Assembly (NCBI GenBank): GCA_017549905.1
Contig: JAFYNC010000144.1
Location: 1-5,879 of the forward strand
DNA length: 5,879 nt
Reading direction: 5' to 3'
From: Clostridia bacterium
GTDB lineage: Bacteria; Bacillota; Clostridia; Oscillospirales; Acutalibacteraceae
Part shown: in pieces, positions 1 to 5,474 of the stretch
How the letters are laid out: each line of letters begins with the position of its first letter
Numbering within the stretch: the first letter of the stretch is position 1
Notes under the pieces: generated by a model
The model's database searches: none
What the model saw: only the letters and a program-made list of their open reading frames with translations
What the model was told of the DNA's origin: nothing
Position numbers and translations under genes: made by a program

Positions 1-273
1 GTAAGCAAACTGTGGATTTGTTCTATGCGCAGTTGAAGCATCAATAACTACTGTATTTTCGTTTTCAATTAATGATACTGCCTCAATAGCAGCATCATCG
101 GGTAAACATAAAAATACAATATCAGCATCATTCAAAGCTTTTTTTCTAAATTCTATATCTTTTCTGTTTTCTTCTTTAAGCTTTATTAACTCAATGTCAG
201 TGCGGCTTTCAAGTCTTTCTGCAATGCGAAGACCTGTAGTACCTGCGCTTCCATCAATAAATACCTTTTTCAT
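1..273 (-). CDS. argC: N-acetyl-gamma-glutamyl-phosphate reductase, type 2 ArgC (partial, N-terminal 91 residues)
   Basis: The gene starts at 273 and runs off the left edge, leaving 91 codons; type 2 ArgC proteins are roughly 300 residues. The enzyme reduces N-acetylglutamyl-phosphate to N-acetylglutamate semialdehyde with NADPH, in the acetylated branch of arginine synthesis in the cytoplasm. Visible features are an N-terminal nucleotide-binding start (VFIDGSAGTTG, residues 4-14), LCLPDDA (55-61) and IDASTAHR (77-84). This set is typical of the short type 2 ArgC family and differs from the GASGYxG start of type 1. The catalytic cysteine should lie in the missing part. The ATG lies inside the end of argH (20-nt overlap) and has a CGGAG ribosome binding site 7 nt upstream, so it is the third gene of an argG-argH-argC operon and may be translationally coupled to argH. 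The family call is strong; completeness cannot be judged. Confidence 0.93.
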   Translation of the reverse strand, partial: MKKVFIDGSAGTTGLRIAERLESRTDIELIKLKEENRKDIEFRKKALNDADIVFLCLPDDAAIEAVSLIENENTVVIDASTAHRTNPQFAY

Positions 274-1645
274 TTAATAACTCCGTAAAATATTCAATTT
301 GTGTTTTAACCGACTGTGGACCTGTACTACCAGCAGAAATTCTTTTATTAACACAAGTTTCGAGAGAAATTTCAGTATACAAATCATCCTCGAATGAAGA
401 ATCAAAATTCTTATATTCAGAAATCGGTAAATTTTCAAGCACGTATCCATTTTTAATGCAGAATCCAACAATTTCGCCAACATGCTTATATGCAGTTCTG
501 AAAGGCATACCTTTTTTTACAAGATAATCAGCAAGGTCAGTAGCATTAATAAAGCCCTCACCTGCTGCTTTATACATATTAGCTTTATTTGTTTTCATGG
601 TAGAAATCATAGGAGCAAAAATGCTAAGACACTTTTTAACAGTATCAACTGCATCAAATATTGCTTCCTTATCCTCTTGCATATCCTTGTTATACGCCAA
701 GGGCAAGCCTTTTAATGTAGTTAGCAGTGCCATTAAATCGCCATAAACTCTGCCTGTTTTTCCACGAACTAATTCAGCCATATCGGAATTTTTCTTTTGC
801 GGCATAATGCTTGAGCCTGTAGTATAACTATCATCAAGCTCACAAAACTTAAATTCCCAGCTTGACCAAAGAATAATTTCTTCAGAAAAACGTGATAAGT
901 GCATCATTAAAATTGAATATGCGCTTAAAAGTTCAACACAAAAATCTCTATCAGATACACCGTCAATACTATTAAGACTAATACCGCTAAACCCTAAATG
1001 CTCAGCTTCAAAATATCTATCAGTATTATATGTAGTACCTGCTAAGGCGCAAGAGCCAATAGGACTTGCGCTCATCATTCTTTTTACAGCATCTTCAATT
1101 CTGTCAAAATCACGTTTTAGCATAAACGCATAGGTTAAAATATGGTGGGCAAAGGTAATTGGTTGAGCGCGCTGTAAATGAGTGTAACCCGGCATTATAG
1201 CATCAGTATTTTTTTCTGCTGTTTCCTTGATAGCCTTAATAAGATTAAGAATAAGCTTGCCTATTTCCTCACATTCGTTTGCTAAATAAAGACGAATATC
1301 GAGCGCTACTTGGTCATTACGGCTTCTTGCAGTATGAAGTTTTTTACCTGCATCCCCTATTCTTTTTGTGAGTTCAGACTCAACAAACATATGAATATCT
1401 TCAGCGTTCATATCAAAGGAAAGATTACCGTTTTCAATATCTTCTAAAATACCGCTAAGACCATTAATGATTTCTTCTTTTTCATCTGACGAGATTATGC
1501 CTTTATCACTAAGCATTTTCGCATGAACAATAGAACCTATAATATCCTGTTTATACATTCTGCAGTCAAAATGAATTGAAGAATTAAAATCATCAGCCTC
1601 TTTATCAAGCGCTTTTTGAAATCTTCCCGCCCACATTTTATCCAT
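254..1645 (-). CDS. argH: Argininosuccinate lyase
   Basis: This 463-residue protein is the normal full length for ArgH. It cleaves argininosuccinate to arginine and fumarate, the last step of arginine synthesis, as a cytoplasmic homotetramer of the fumarase/aspartase superfamily. Visible motifs are the N-terminal MWAGRF (4-9), TARSRNDQV (105-113), GYTHLQRAQP (153-162, with His156 in the position of the catalytic histidine) and the superfamily signature GSSIMPQKKN (277-286, where the second Ser, 279, is the expected catalytic residue). The C-terminal region keeps SAGSTGP (437-443). The ATG at 1645 is 13 nt after the argG stop, with a modest AGTAGG ribosome binding site immediately behind that stop, so it is co-transcribed with argG. 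Its last 20 nt overlap the start of argC. No broken or missing key residue is seen. The identification is very secure. Confidence 0.98.
   Translation of the reverse strand: MDKMWAGRFQKALDKEADDFNSSIHFDCRMYKQDIIGSIVHAKMLSDKGIISSDEKEEIINGLSGILEDIENGNLSFDMNAEDIHMFVESELTKRIGDAGKKLHTARSRNDQVALDIRLYLANECEEIGKLILNLIKAIKETAEKNTDAIMPGYTHLQRAQPITFAHHILTYAFMLKRDFDRIEDAVKRMMSASPIGSCALAGTTYNTDRYFEAEHLGFSGISLNSIDGVSDRDFCVELLSAYSILMMHLSRFSEEIILWSSWEFKFCELDDSYTTGSSIMPQKKNSDMAELVRGKTGRVYGDLMALLTTLKGLPLAYNKDMQEDKEAIFDAVDTVKKCLSIFAPMISTMKTNKANMYKAAGEGFINATDLADYLVKKGMPFRTAYKHVGEIVGFCIKNGYVLENLPISEYKNFDSSFEDDLYTEISLETCVNKRISAGSTGPQSVKTQIEYFTELLNEKGIY
281..285 (-). promoter_or_regulatory. Ribosome binding site of argC, inside argH
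   Basis: CGGAG reads on the minus strand 7 nt before the argC ATG at 273. It lies within the last codons of argH and supports the overlapping start, and hence coupled translation of the two genes. Confidence 0.7.
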
Positions 1646-1658
1646 TATAAAAACCTAC

Positions 1659-2888
1659 TTATTTTAAATTATTCTTTGCTTTCATTTTAGCGTAAACCTT
1701 TGTGGGAAGACCATAAAGGTTTATAAAGCCCTGAGAATCCTTTTGATCGTAAACTTCATCCTCATCGAAGGTAGCAATTTCAGGGTCATAAAGTGAATAA
1801 GGTGATGAAACACTTGCATTAATCATATTACCTTTATAAAGCTTTAAGGTAACATCACCTGTAACAGTTTTCTGTGTTTCTTTAACAAATGCAAGAATTG
1901 CTTGTGTTAAAGGAGTAAACCAAAGCGCATTATAAACATTTTCTGCAAGTTTTTGAGCAACAAGTGATTTATAATGTGCAGTATCTTTATCAAGACAAAT
2001 GCTTTCAAGAACAGAGTGCGCTTTATAAAGAATAGCGCCACCGGGAGTTTCATAAACACCACGGCACTTCATACCAACAAGGCGGTTTTCAACAATATCA
2101 AGAAGACCGATACCGTTTTCGCCACCTAACTTATTGAGATATTCAACAAGCTCAACTGCGCCCATTTCTATACCATCAGCAGCGGTGCAAACACCCTGTT
2201 CAAAGTGAAGTGAAACATAGGTAGGCTTATCAGGTGCCATTTCGGGTGAAACGCCCATTTCCAAAAAGCCTTCCTTATTATATTGAGGCTCGTTTGTGGG
2301 GTCTTCAAGGTCAAGACCTTCGTGTGATAAGTGCCAAATGTTCTTATCCTTTGAATAGTTGGTTTCACGATTTATTTTTAGAGGAACATTATGAGCTTCT
2401 GCATATTCAATTTCTTCCTCACGAGATTTAATATCCCACTCTCTCCAAGGAGCGATAATAGGCATATCAGGAGCAAATGCTTTAATAGCAAGTTCAAAAC
2501 GAACTTGGTCATTACCCTTGCCTGTGCAACCGTGACAAATAGCGTCAGCACCCTCAGCAATAGCTATCTCAGCAATTCTTTTAGCAATTGGAGGACGTGC
2601 AAATGCAGTACCAAGAAGATATTCTTCATAAACTGCGCCTGCTTGTACACAAGGAAATACATAATCGGTTAAAAACTCTTCGGTTAAATCTTCAATATAG
2701 CATTTTGAAGCGCCTGTTTTAATTGCTTTTTCCTCAAGGCCTTCAAGTTCACTTGCCTGACCAACATTACCTGAAACAGCAATAATTTCAGGATTATTGT
2801 AGTTTTCCTTGAGCCATGGAATGATTATAGAAGTATCCAAACCACCCGAATATGCAAGAACAACCTTTTTTATTTCTTTTTTATTCAT
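1659..2888 (-). CDS. argG: Argininosuccinate synthase
   Basis: ArgG ligates citrulline and aspartate to argininosuccinate using ATP (released as AMP and pyrophosphate); it works in the cytoplasm as a tetramer. With the start at 2888 the protein has 409 residues, typical for the family. The ATP pyrophosphatase P-loop AYSGGLDTS lies at 12-20, followed by [13 protein letters not shown] (120-132), the substrate-binding region around [13 protein letters not shown] (173-185), and the [17 protein letters not shown] block (268-284). The reading frame is open to 2918, but the ATG at 2888 has a perfect GGAGG 7 nt upstream, while the longer form would add 10 residues ([10 protein letters not shown]) encoded by the leader and by part of a palindromic operator. 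argG is the first gene of an argG-argH-argC operon driven by a promoter with ARG-box-like sites. Expression is probably repressed by arginine through an ArgR-type protein (inference). Confidence 0.98.
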   Translation of the reverse strand: MNKKEIKKVVLAYSGGLDTSIIIPWLKENYNNPEIIAVSGNVGQASELEGLEEKAIKTGASKCYIEDLTEEFLTDYVFPCVQAGAVYEEYLLGTAFARPPIAKRIAEIAIAEGADAICHGCTGKGNDQVRFELAIKAFAPDMPIIAPWREWDIKSREEEIEYAEAHNVPLKINRETNYSKDKNIWHLSHEGLDLEDPTNEPQYNKEGFLEMGVSPEMAPDKPTYVSLHFEQGVCTAADGIEMGAVELVEYLNKLGGENGIGLLDIVENRLVGMKCRGVYETPGGAILYKAHSVLESICLDKDTAHYKSLVAQKLAENVYNALWFTPLTQAILAFVKETQKTVTGDVTLKLYKGNMINASVSSPYSLYDPEIATFDEDEVYDQKDSQGFINLYGLPTKVYAKMKAKNNLK

Positions 2889-2895
2889 TTTTATT

Positions 2896-2900
2896 CCTCC
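2896..2900 (-). promoter_or_regulatory. Ribosome binding site deciding the argG start
   Basis: A perfect GGAGG on the minus strand lies 7 nt before the ATG at 2888. It rules in that start over the in-frame ATG at 2918, which has no such site and would be translated from within the operator region. Confidence 0.85.
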
Positions 2901-2904
2901 GTTT

Positions 2905-2917
2905 TGCATAATATGCA
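2905..2917 (-). promoter_or_regulatory. Palindromic ARG-box-like operator in the argG leader
   Basis: TGCATAATATGCA is an inverted repeat; with its flanks it is a 15-bp perfect palindrome (2904-2918) with 7-bp arms around one central base. It resembles an ARG box (TGAAT, four A/T, ATTCA) with both half-sites in the TGCAT form, but the spacer is one base short. It lies in the predicted leader, 3 bp from the argG ribosome binding site. ArgR binding is inference. Confidence 0.45.
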
Positions 2918-2924
2918 ATATTTA

Positions 2925-2938
2925 TTAATTTCTATGCA
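2925..2938 (-). promoter_or_regulatory. Possible second ARG box over the argG transcription start
   Basis: On the minus strand TGCATAGAAATTAA fits the ARG box layout (half-site, four-base spacer, half-site) with two mismatches to TGAAT/ATTCA and a G in the A/T spacer. It covers the predicted transcription start near 2935. It is the weakest of the three sites and is supported mainly by its position. Confidence 0.35.
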
Positions 2939-2941
2939 TAA

Positions 2942-2970
2942 ATGATACCATATTTTGAATAAATATGCAA
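2942..2970 (-). promoter_or_regulatory. Predicted vegetative promoter of the argGHC operon
   Basis: Minus strand: -35 TTGCAT (2965-2970, 3 of 6 matches to TTGACA), a 17-bp spacer, and -10 TATCAT (2942-2947, 5 of 6). Immediately upstream, 2972-2998 consists only of A and T and could act as an UP element, compensating for the weak -35. The predicted start is near 2935, giving a leader of about 46 nt, too short for a T-box or riboswitch. Confidence 0.7.
2956..2969 (-). promoter_or_regulatory. ARG-box-like operator overlapping the argG -35 element
   Basis: On the minus strand TGCATATTTATTCA matches the classical ARG box TGAAT-four A/T-ATTCA at 9 of 10 fixed positions. It overlaps the -35 hexamer and the spacer, so a bound ArgR/AhrC hexamer would block RNA polymerase. 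The downstream gene (argG) is a standard ArgR target. The regulator gene is not in this window. Confidence 0.65.
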
Positions 2971-3050
2971 GAAATATTTATATATTTTTTAAATTTTACC
3001 TGTTGCACATATTGAAAAAAGTTATGTTTGTAAATTTATGTAGATTGCAC

Positions 3051-3096
3051 AATTCAGTCAAACAGCCCCTGCTTTCGCAGAGGCTAAATTCAGTCA
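3051..3096. repeat. 10-bp direct repeat flanking the hairpin after rodA
   Basis: AATTCAGTCA occurs at 3051-3060 and again at 3087-3096 in the same orientation, exactly 36 bp apart. The 26 bp between them contain the GAAA-loop hairpin. The right copy contains the rodA stop codon. The repeats are seen directly; their origin (duplication, slippage or chance) is unknown. Confidence 0.6.
3064..3085 (-). terminator. Hairpin after rodA, weak terminator candidate
   Basis: Four nucleotides after the rodA stop, the minus-strand RNA can form a 9-bp stem (AGCCUCUGC with GCAGGGGCU, including one G-U pair) closed by a GAAA tetraloop. The G-U pair exists only in minus-strand RNA; on the plus strand it becomes a C-A mismatch, so the structure is built for the rodA transcript. 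The following bases are GTTTGACTG, a poor U tract. It may therefore act as a weak terminator or a 3'-end stabiliser. Confidence 0.55.
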
Positions 3097-4220
3097 TGCA
3101 AATAAATAGTGCGCGAATTTCTGTGCTTATAAACATTAAGGGCTAATCCAACACCGAGATATAAACATAACAACGATGTACCGCCCGAGCTAAAGAAAGG
3201 CAATGTAATACCTATAACAGGTAAAATAGAGGTGCACATTCCGATATTTATGACTGCTTGAGCGAATAACATTGCAAAAATTCCCACGCAAATAAATTTA
3301 CCTGCATCATTTGTGCATATTCTTGCAATTCTTATGCATCTAAGACAAATAGCGGCAAGTAAAATTAAAACCGCCAAACAACCTAAAAATCCAAATTCTT
3401 CACCAATACTTACAAATATAAAGTCATTATGACTTTCAGGAATAACTCCTGCCTGAGTCAAATCACCTTTTAAAAAGCCTTGACCGAATACACCGCCGTT
3501 AGCAAGTGCTACTCGCCCACGCCACTGCTGATAACCAACACCCTTAATATCACCCTCAATATCAAAGAGCAATTTAACTCGTTCACGTTGGTCTTCATTC
3601 ATAATAAAGAAATAGATTATCGGTGAAGATGCAACTGCTGTGGAAAAAGCAATAAGAAAATATTTCCAAGAAACACCTGCTGACCACATCATAAAAATCA
3701 TTATGATAGCGAAAACAAGCGCTGTTCCGTCATCACCCTGAAAGTGAATAAGCAAAATAGGTATAGCACCGTGAAAACAAACAGGAACTAAATATTTTAA
3801 TTTATTTATGTTTTGCTTAACTGCTCGAAGATGATAACTAAAGGTAACAATAAAGCAAATTTTAAGTAATTCGGATGGTTGAAATGTAGTGAAACCCAAG
3901 TCAAGCCAGGCTTTGTCATCAGTGCTACCGGGTGCAAATCCAATAAAAAATGTGAGAAAAACAGGTATCAAACCTAAGGCCGCTATTAAATACCAACGAC
4001 GTAAAATACGTTCATAGTCATAAGCAGAAATTACAACAGAAGCTACTATACCTAAAAGCATAGCAATAAATTGTATAATAACAGGTCTTAAGTTTTCTGT
4101 ATAATAGGTTGTAGAAAAAACCGCAACACATCCGTAAGAGGTTGCACAAAGACAAAGTATTAGCAAAAGTTTATCTGACTCACGAAAAAAGTCAGCAACA
4201 CGCGATAACAAATGTTTCAT
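3090..4220 (-). CDS. rodA: RodA/FtsW (SEDS) family peptidoglycan glycosyltransferase, most like RodA
   Basis: This is a 376-residue polytopic membrane protein with many hydrophobic stretches (about 16-36, 46-66, 76-96, 115-130, 144-160, 167-180, 185-206, 274-294, 308-330 and 349-364), consistent with the ten-helix SEDS fold. SEDS proteins polymerise lipid II into glycan strands, and RodA works in cell elongation together with a class B penicillin-binding protein. Visible motifs are KAWLDLGFTTFQPSELLK (103-120), QGDDGTALVF (161-170; the family usually has Q-x-D-L-G), PESHNDFIF (261-269, where Asp266 matches the essential aspartate) and the C-terminal signature NIGMCTSILPVIGITLPF followed by SSGGTS (325-349). 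The ATG has an ideal AAAGGAGG 6 nt upstream (4227-4234). The gene stands alone, with its own promoter and a hairpin after the stop. RodA is favoured over FtsW and SpoVE by overall sequence, but the choice is not certain without alignment. Confidence 0.9.
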   Translation of the reverse strand: MKHLLSRVADFFRESDKLLLILCLCATSYGCVAVFSTTYYTENLRPVIIQFIAMLLGIVASVVISAYDYERILRRWYLIAALGLIPVFLTFFIGFAPGSTDDKAWLDLGFTTFQPSELLKICFIVTFSYHLRAVKQNINKLKYLVPVCFHGAIPILLIHFQGDDGTALVFAIIMIFMMWSAGVSWKYFLIAFSTAVASSPIIYFFIMNEDQRERVKLLFDIEGDIKGVGYQQWRGRVALANGGVFGQGFLKGDLTQAGVIPESHNDFIFVSIGEEFGFLGCLAVLILLAAICLRCIRIARICTNDAGKFICVGIFAMLFAQAVINIGMCTSILPVIGITLPFFSSGGTSLLCLYLGVGLALNVYKHRNSRTIYLHD

Positions 4221-4242
4221 ACTAAACCTCCTTTACCGCCTT

Positions 4243-4271
4243 ATTATATAATAAATTTAATAAATATTCAA
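4243..4271 (-). promoter_or_regulatory. Predicted strong promoter of rodA
   Basis: Minus strand: -35 TTGAAT (4266-4271, 4 of 6), a 17-bp spacer, and a perfect -10 TATAAT (4243-4248). The -10 lies in a 14-bp perfect palindrome, TTATTATATAATAA (4241-4254). The predicted start near 4236 leaves a leader of only about 16 nt, just enough for the ribosome binding site. Confidence 0.75.
4257..4270 (-). promoter_or_regulatory. Possible ARG-box-like site at the rodA -35 element
   Basis: On the minus strand TGAATATTTATTAA matches TGAAT-four A/T-ATTCA at 9 of 10 fixed positions. It begins one base into the -35 hexamer, the same place as the site in the argG promoter. The region is extremely A/T-rich, so chance resemblance is quite possible. 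Confidence 0.25.
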
Positions 4272-4278
4272 GTAATAC

Positions 4279-4307
4279 TTTAAAATTTGAGAATTATGTG
4301 TTATTAT
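4279..4307 (+). promoter_or_regulatory. Predicted promoter of tsaE-tsaB-rpiB
   Basis: Plus strand: -35 TTTAAA (4279-4284, 4 of 6), a 17-bp spacer, and -10 TATTAT (4302-4307, 5 of 6) with an extended TG motif (TGT, 4299-4301) directly before it. The start would be near 4314, giving a leader of about 22 nt. A competing reading is TTGAGA (4287-4292) with TATTAA 16 bp further on. The -35 lies 7 bp from the divergent rodA -35. Confidence 0.55.
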
Positions 4308-4335
4308 ATATTAAATAAAATTTTTTGGTGGTAAA

Positions 4336-4761
4336 ATGCAAGAATTTATTTCAAATTCACCCGAGGAAACCGAAATTATTGCCGAAAACCTTGCAAACAG
4401 CCTTAAAGGCGGTGAGGTTATTGCTTTTAGAGGAAATCTCGGTATGGGCAAAACCTGTTTTACGAGAGGATTGGCAAAAGGTTTAGGTTTTTTAGGTGAT
4501 GTAACCTCTCATACCTTTGCGCTAATAAATGAATATCTTGGCGGTAGGCTTAATATTTATCATTTTGATATGTATCGCATTTCCACGTGGGACGAGTTGT
4601 ATTCAAGCGGTTTTTTTGAATATCTTGAGACCGGTGGTGTTATTGCTGCTGAGTGGAGCGAAAACATTGAAAACGCTCTGCCTCAAAACACCATATATGT
4701 GGAAATTGAAAGTTTAGGTGAAGTGTCCAGAAAAATCACTATTCACCAAAGGGAAGAATAA
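4336..4761 (+). CDS. tsaE: tRNA threonylcarbamoyladenosine biosynthesis ATPase TsaE
   Basis: TsaE is the small P-loop ATPase that works with TsaB and TsaD to attach threonylcarbamoyl to A37 of ANN-decoding tRNAs (t6A modification), in the cytoplasm. At 141 residues the length is normal. Visible are Walker A GNLGMGKT (33-40), VTSHTFALINEY (56-67), YHFDMYRI (75-82, with the conserved Asp78) and EWSE (106-109, where the family usually has EWPE or EWxE). One oddity is His59: the family motif is TSPTF, here TSHTF, explained by one base change (CCT to CAT). The ribosome binding site is a non-ideal GGTGG only 4 nt before the ATG, so translation may be modest. It is the first gene of a plus-strand operon; tsaB starts 2 nt after its stop, which supports the identification. 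It diverges from rodA. Confidence 0.96.
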   Translation: MQEFISNSPEETEIIAENLANSLKGGEVIAFRGNLGMGKTCFTRGLAKGLGFLGDVTSHTFALINEYLGGRLNIYHFDMYRISTWDELYSSGFFEYLETGGVIAAEWSENIENALPQNTIYVEIESLGEVSRKITIHQREE

Positions 4762-4763
4762 AT

Positions 4764-5474
4764 ATGAAAATACTTTGTATTGAATGTTCGGCAGTGCCCT
4801 GTTCTGCCGCAATTTTAGAAGATGAAAAAATTATTGCTTCATCTTTCGTAAACGTGAAGCTCACTCATTCGCAAACGCTTATGCCTATGGTTGAATCGCT
4901 TTTAAAGGCATCACAAATAGAAATTTCTAAAATAGATGCTTTTGCAGTATCTGAAGGTCCCGGCTCTTTTACAGGTATAAGAATCGGCATTAGCGCTATT
5001 AAAGGTCTTGCGGCACCTTCAAAAAAGCCCTGTGTTGGTGTTTCAACGCTGTTAGCTATTGCTAATAATTATTCTAATACTGACTGCATAGTTTGTGCAG
5101 TTATGGATGCTCGATGTAATCAGGTGTATAACGCGCTATTTGAAATTAAAAACGGAGTTATAACAAGGCTTTGTGATGACCGCGCCCTTTTGTGTGATGA
5201 GTTAAAAGAAGAAATTGCTTCTCTTGCTCATAATAATAAAATTATTATTGCGGGTGACGGCACAGACGTTTTTTACCCCTTTGTTAAAGAAATGCCAAAT
5301 ATCATTTACTCTGATATAAAAAATAGATTTCAAAATGCAGTTGGCGTTGGGTATGCAGCATTAAATAAGATAAAATCAGGTGATTTCTTATCTCCAAATG
5401 AGTTATTGCCTGTTTATTTAAGACTACCACAAGCAGAAAGAGAATTAAAACAAAAAGGAGATAATAAAAAATGA
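4764..5474 (+). CDS. tsaB: tRNA threonylcarbamoyladenosine biosynthesis protein TsaB
   Basis: TsaB is an inactive ASKHA-fold relative of TsaD that forms a heterodimer with it and scaffolds the t6A transfer complex. At 236 residues the length is as expected. Visible are the N-terminal strand MKILCIECS (1-9), THSQTLMPMVESLL (34-47), the hallmark GPGSFTGIRIG (65-75), MDARCNQVY (114-122; the family commonly has MDARRxEVY) and the late PVYLR (216-220) typical of Firmicute TsaB. The last residues are lysine-rich and variable. It starts 2 nt after tsaE, with AGGGAAG at the tsaE end acting as ribosome binding site, and its TGA overlaps the rpiB ATG as ATGA. Neither rimI nor tsaD follows directly, although they often do in Firmicutes. 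The sequence looks intact. Confidence 0.95.
   Translation: MKILCIECSAVPCSAAILEDEKIIASSFVNVKLTHSQTLMPMVESLLKASQIEISKIDAFAVSEGPGSFTGIRIGISAIKGLAAPSKKPCVGVSTLLAIANNYSNTDCIVCAVMDARCNQVYNALFEIKNGVITRLCDDRALLCDELKEEIASLAHNNKIIIAGDGTDVFYPFVKEMPNIIYSDIKNRFQNAVGVGYAALNKIKSGDFLSPNELLPVYLRLPQAERELKQKGDNKK

Noticed and set aside
482..715. Plus-strand open frame of 77 codons opposite argH
   Set aside because: It lies wholly within the confirmed argH gene on the other strand, has no ribosome binding site and no recognisable domain.
2391..2672. Plus-strand open frame of 93 codons opposite argG
   Set aside because: It is antisense to conserved argG coding sequence, low in complexity, and resembles no family I know.
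2889..2918. Longer argG start at 2918 adding 10 residues
   Set aside because: No ribosome binding site precedes it, the added codons run through the palindromic operator and the GGAGG, and the ATG at 2888 has an ideal site and gives the usual family N-terminus.
2889..2935. T-box, riboswitch or attenuator in the argG leader
   Set aside because: The predicted leader is only about 46 nt and contains no T-box sequence, specifier stem or terminator hairpin.
2971..3063. Small gene or RNA in the A/T-rich gap between argG promoter and rodA hairpin
   Set aside because: Apart from an A/T-only tract and two TTGCACA copies (3003-3009 and 3045-3051), I see no promoter, stable structure or coding frame.
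2955..3146. Plus-strand open frame of 63 codons across the argG promoter and rodA end
   Set aside because: It overlaps the operator, the hairpin and the rodA C-terminus, has no ribosome binding site and no domain features.
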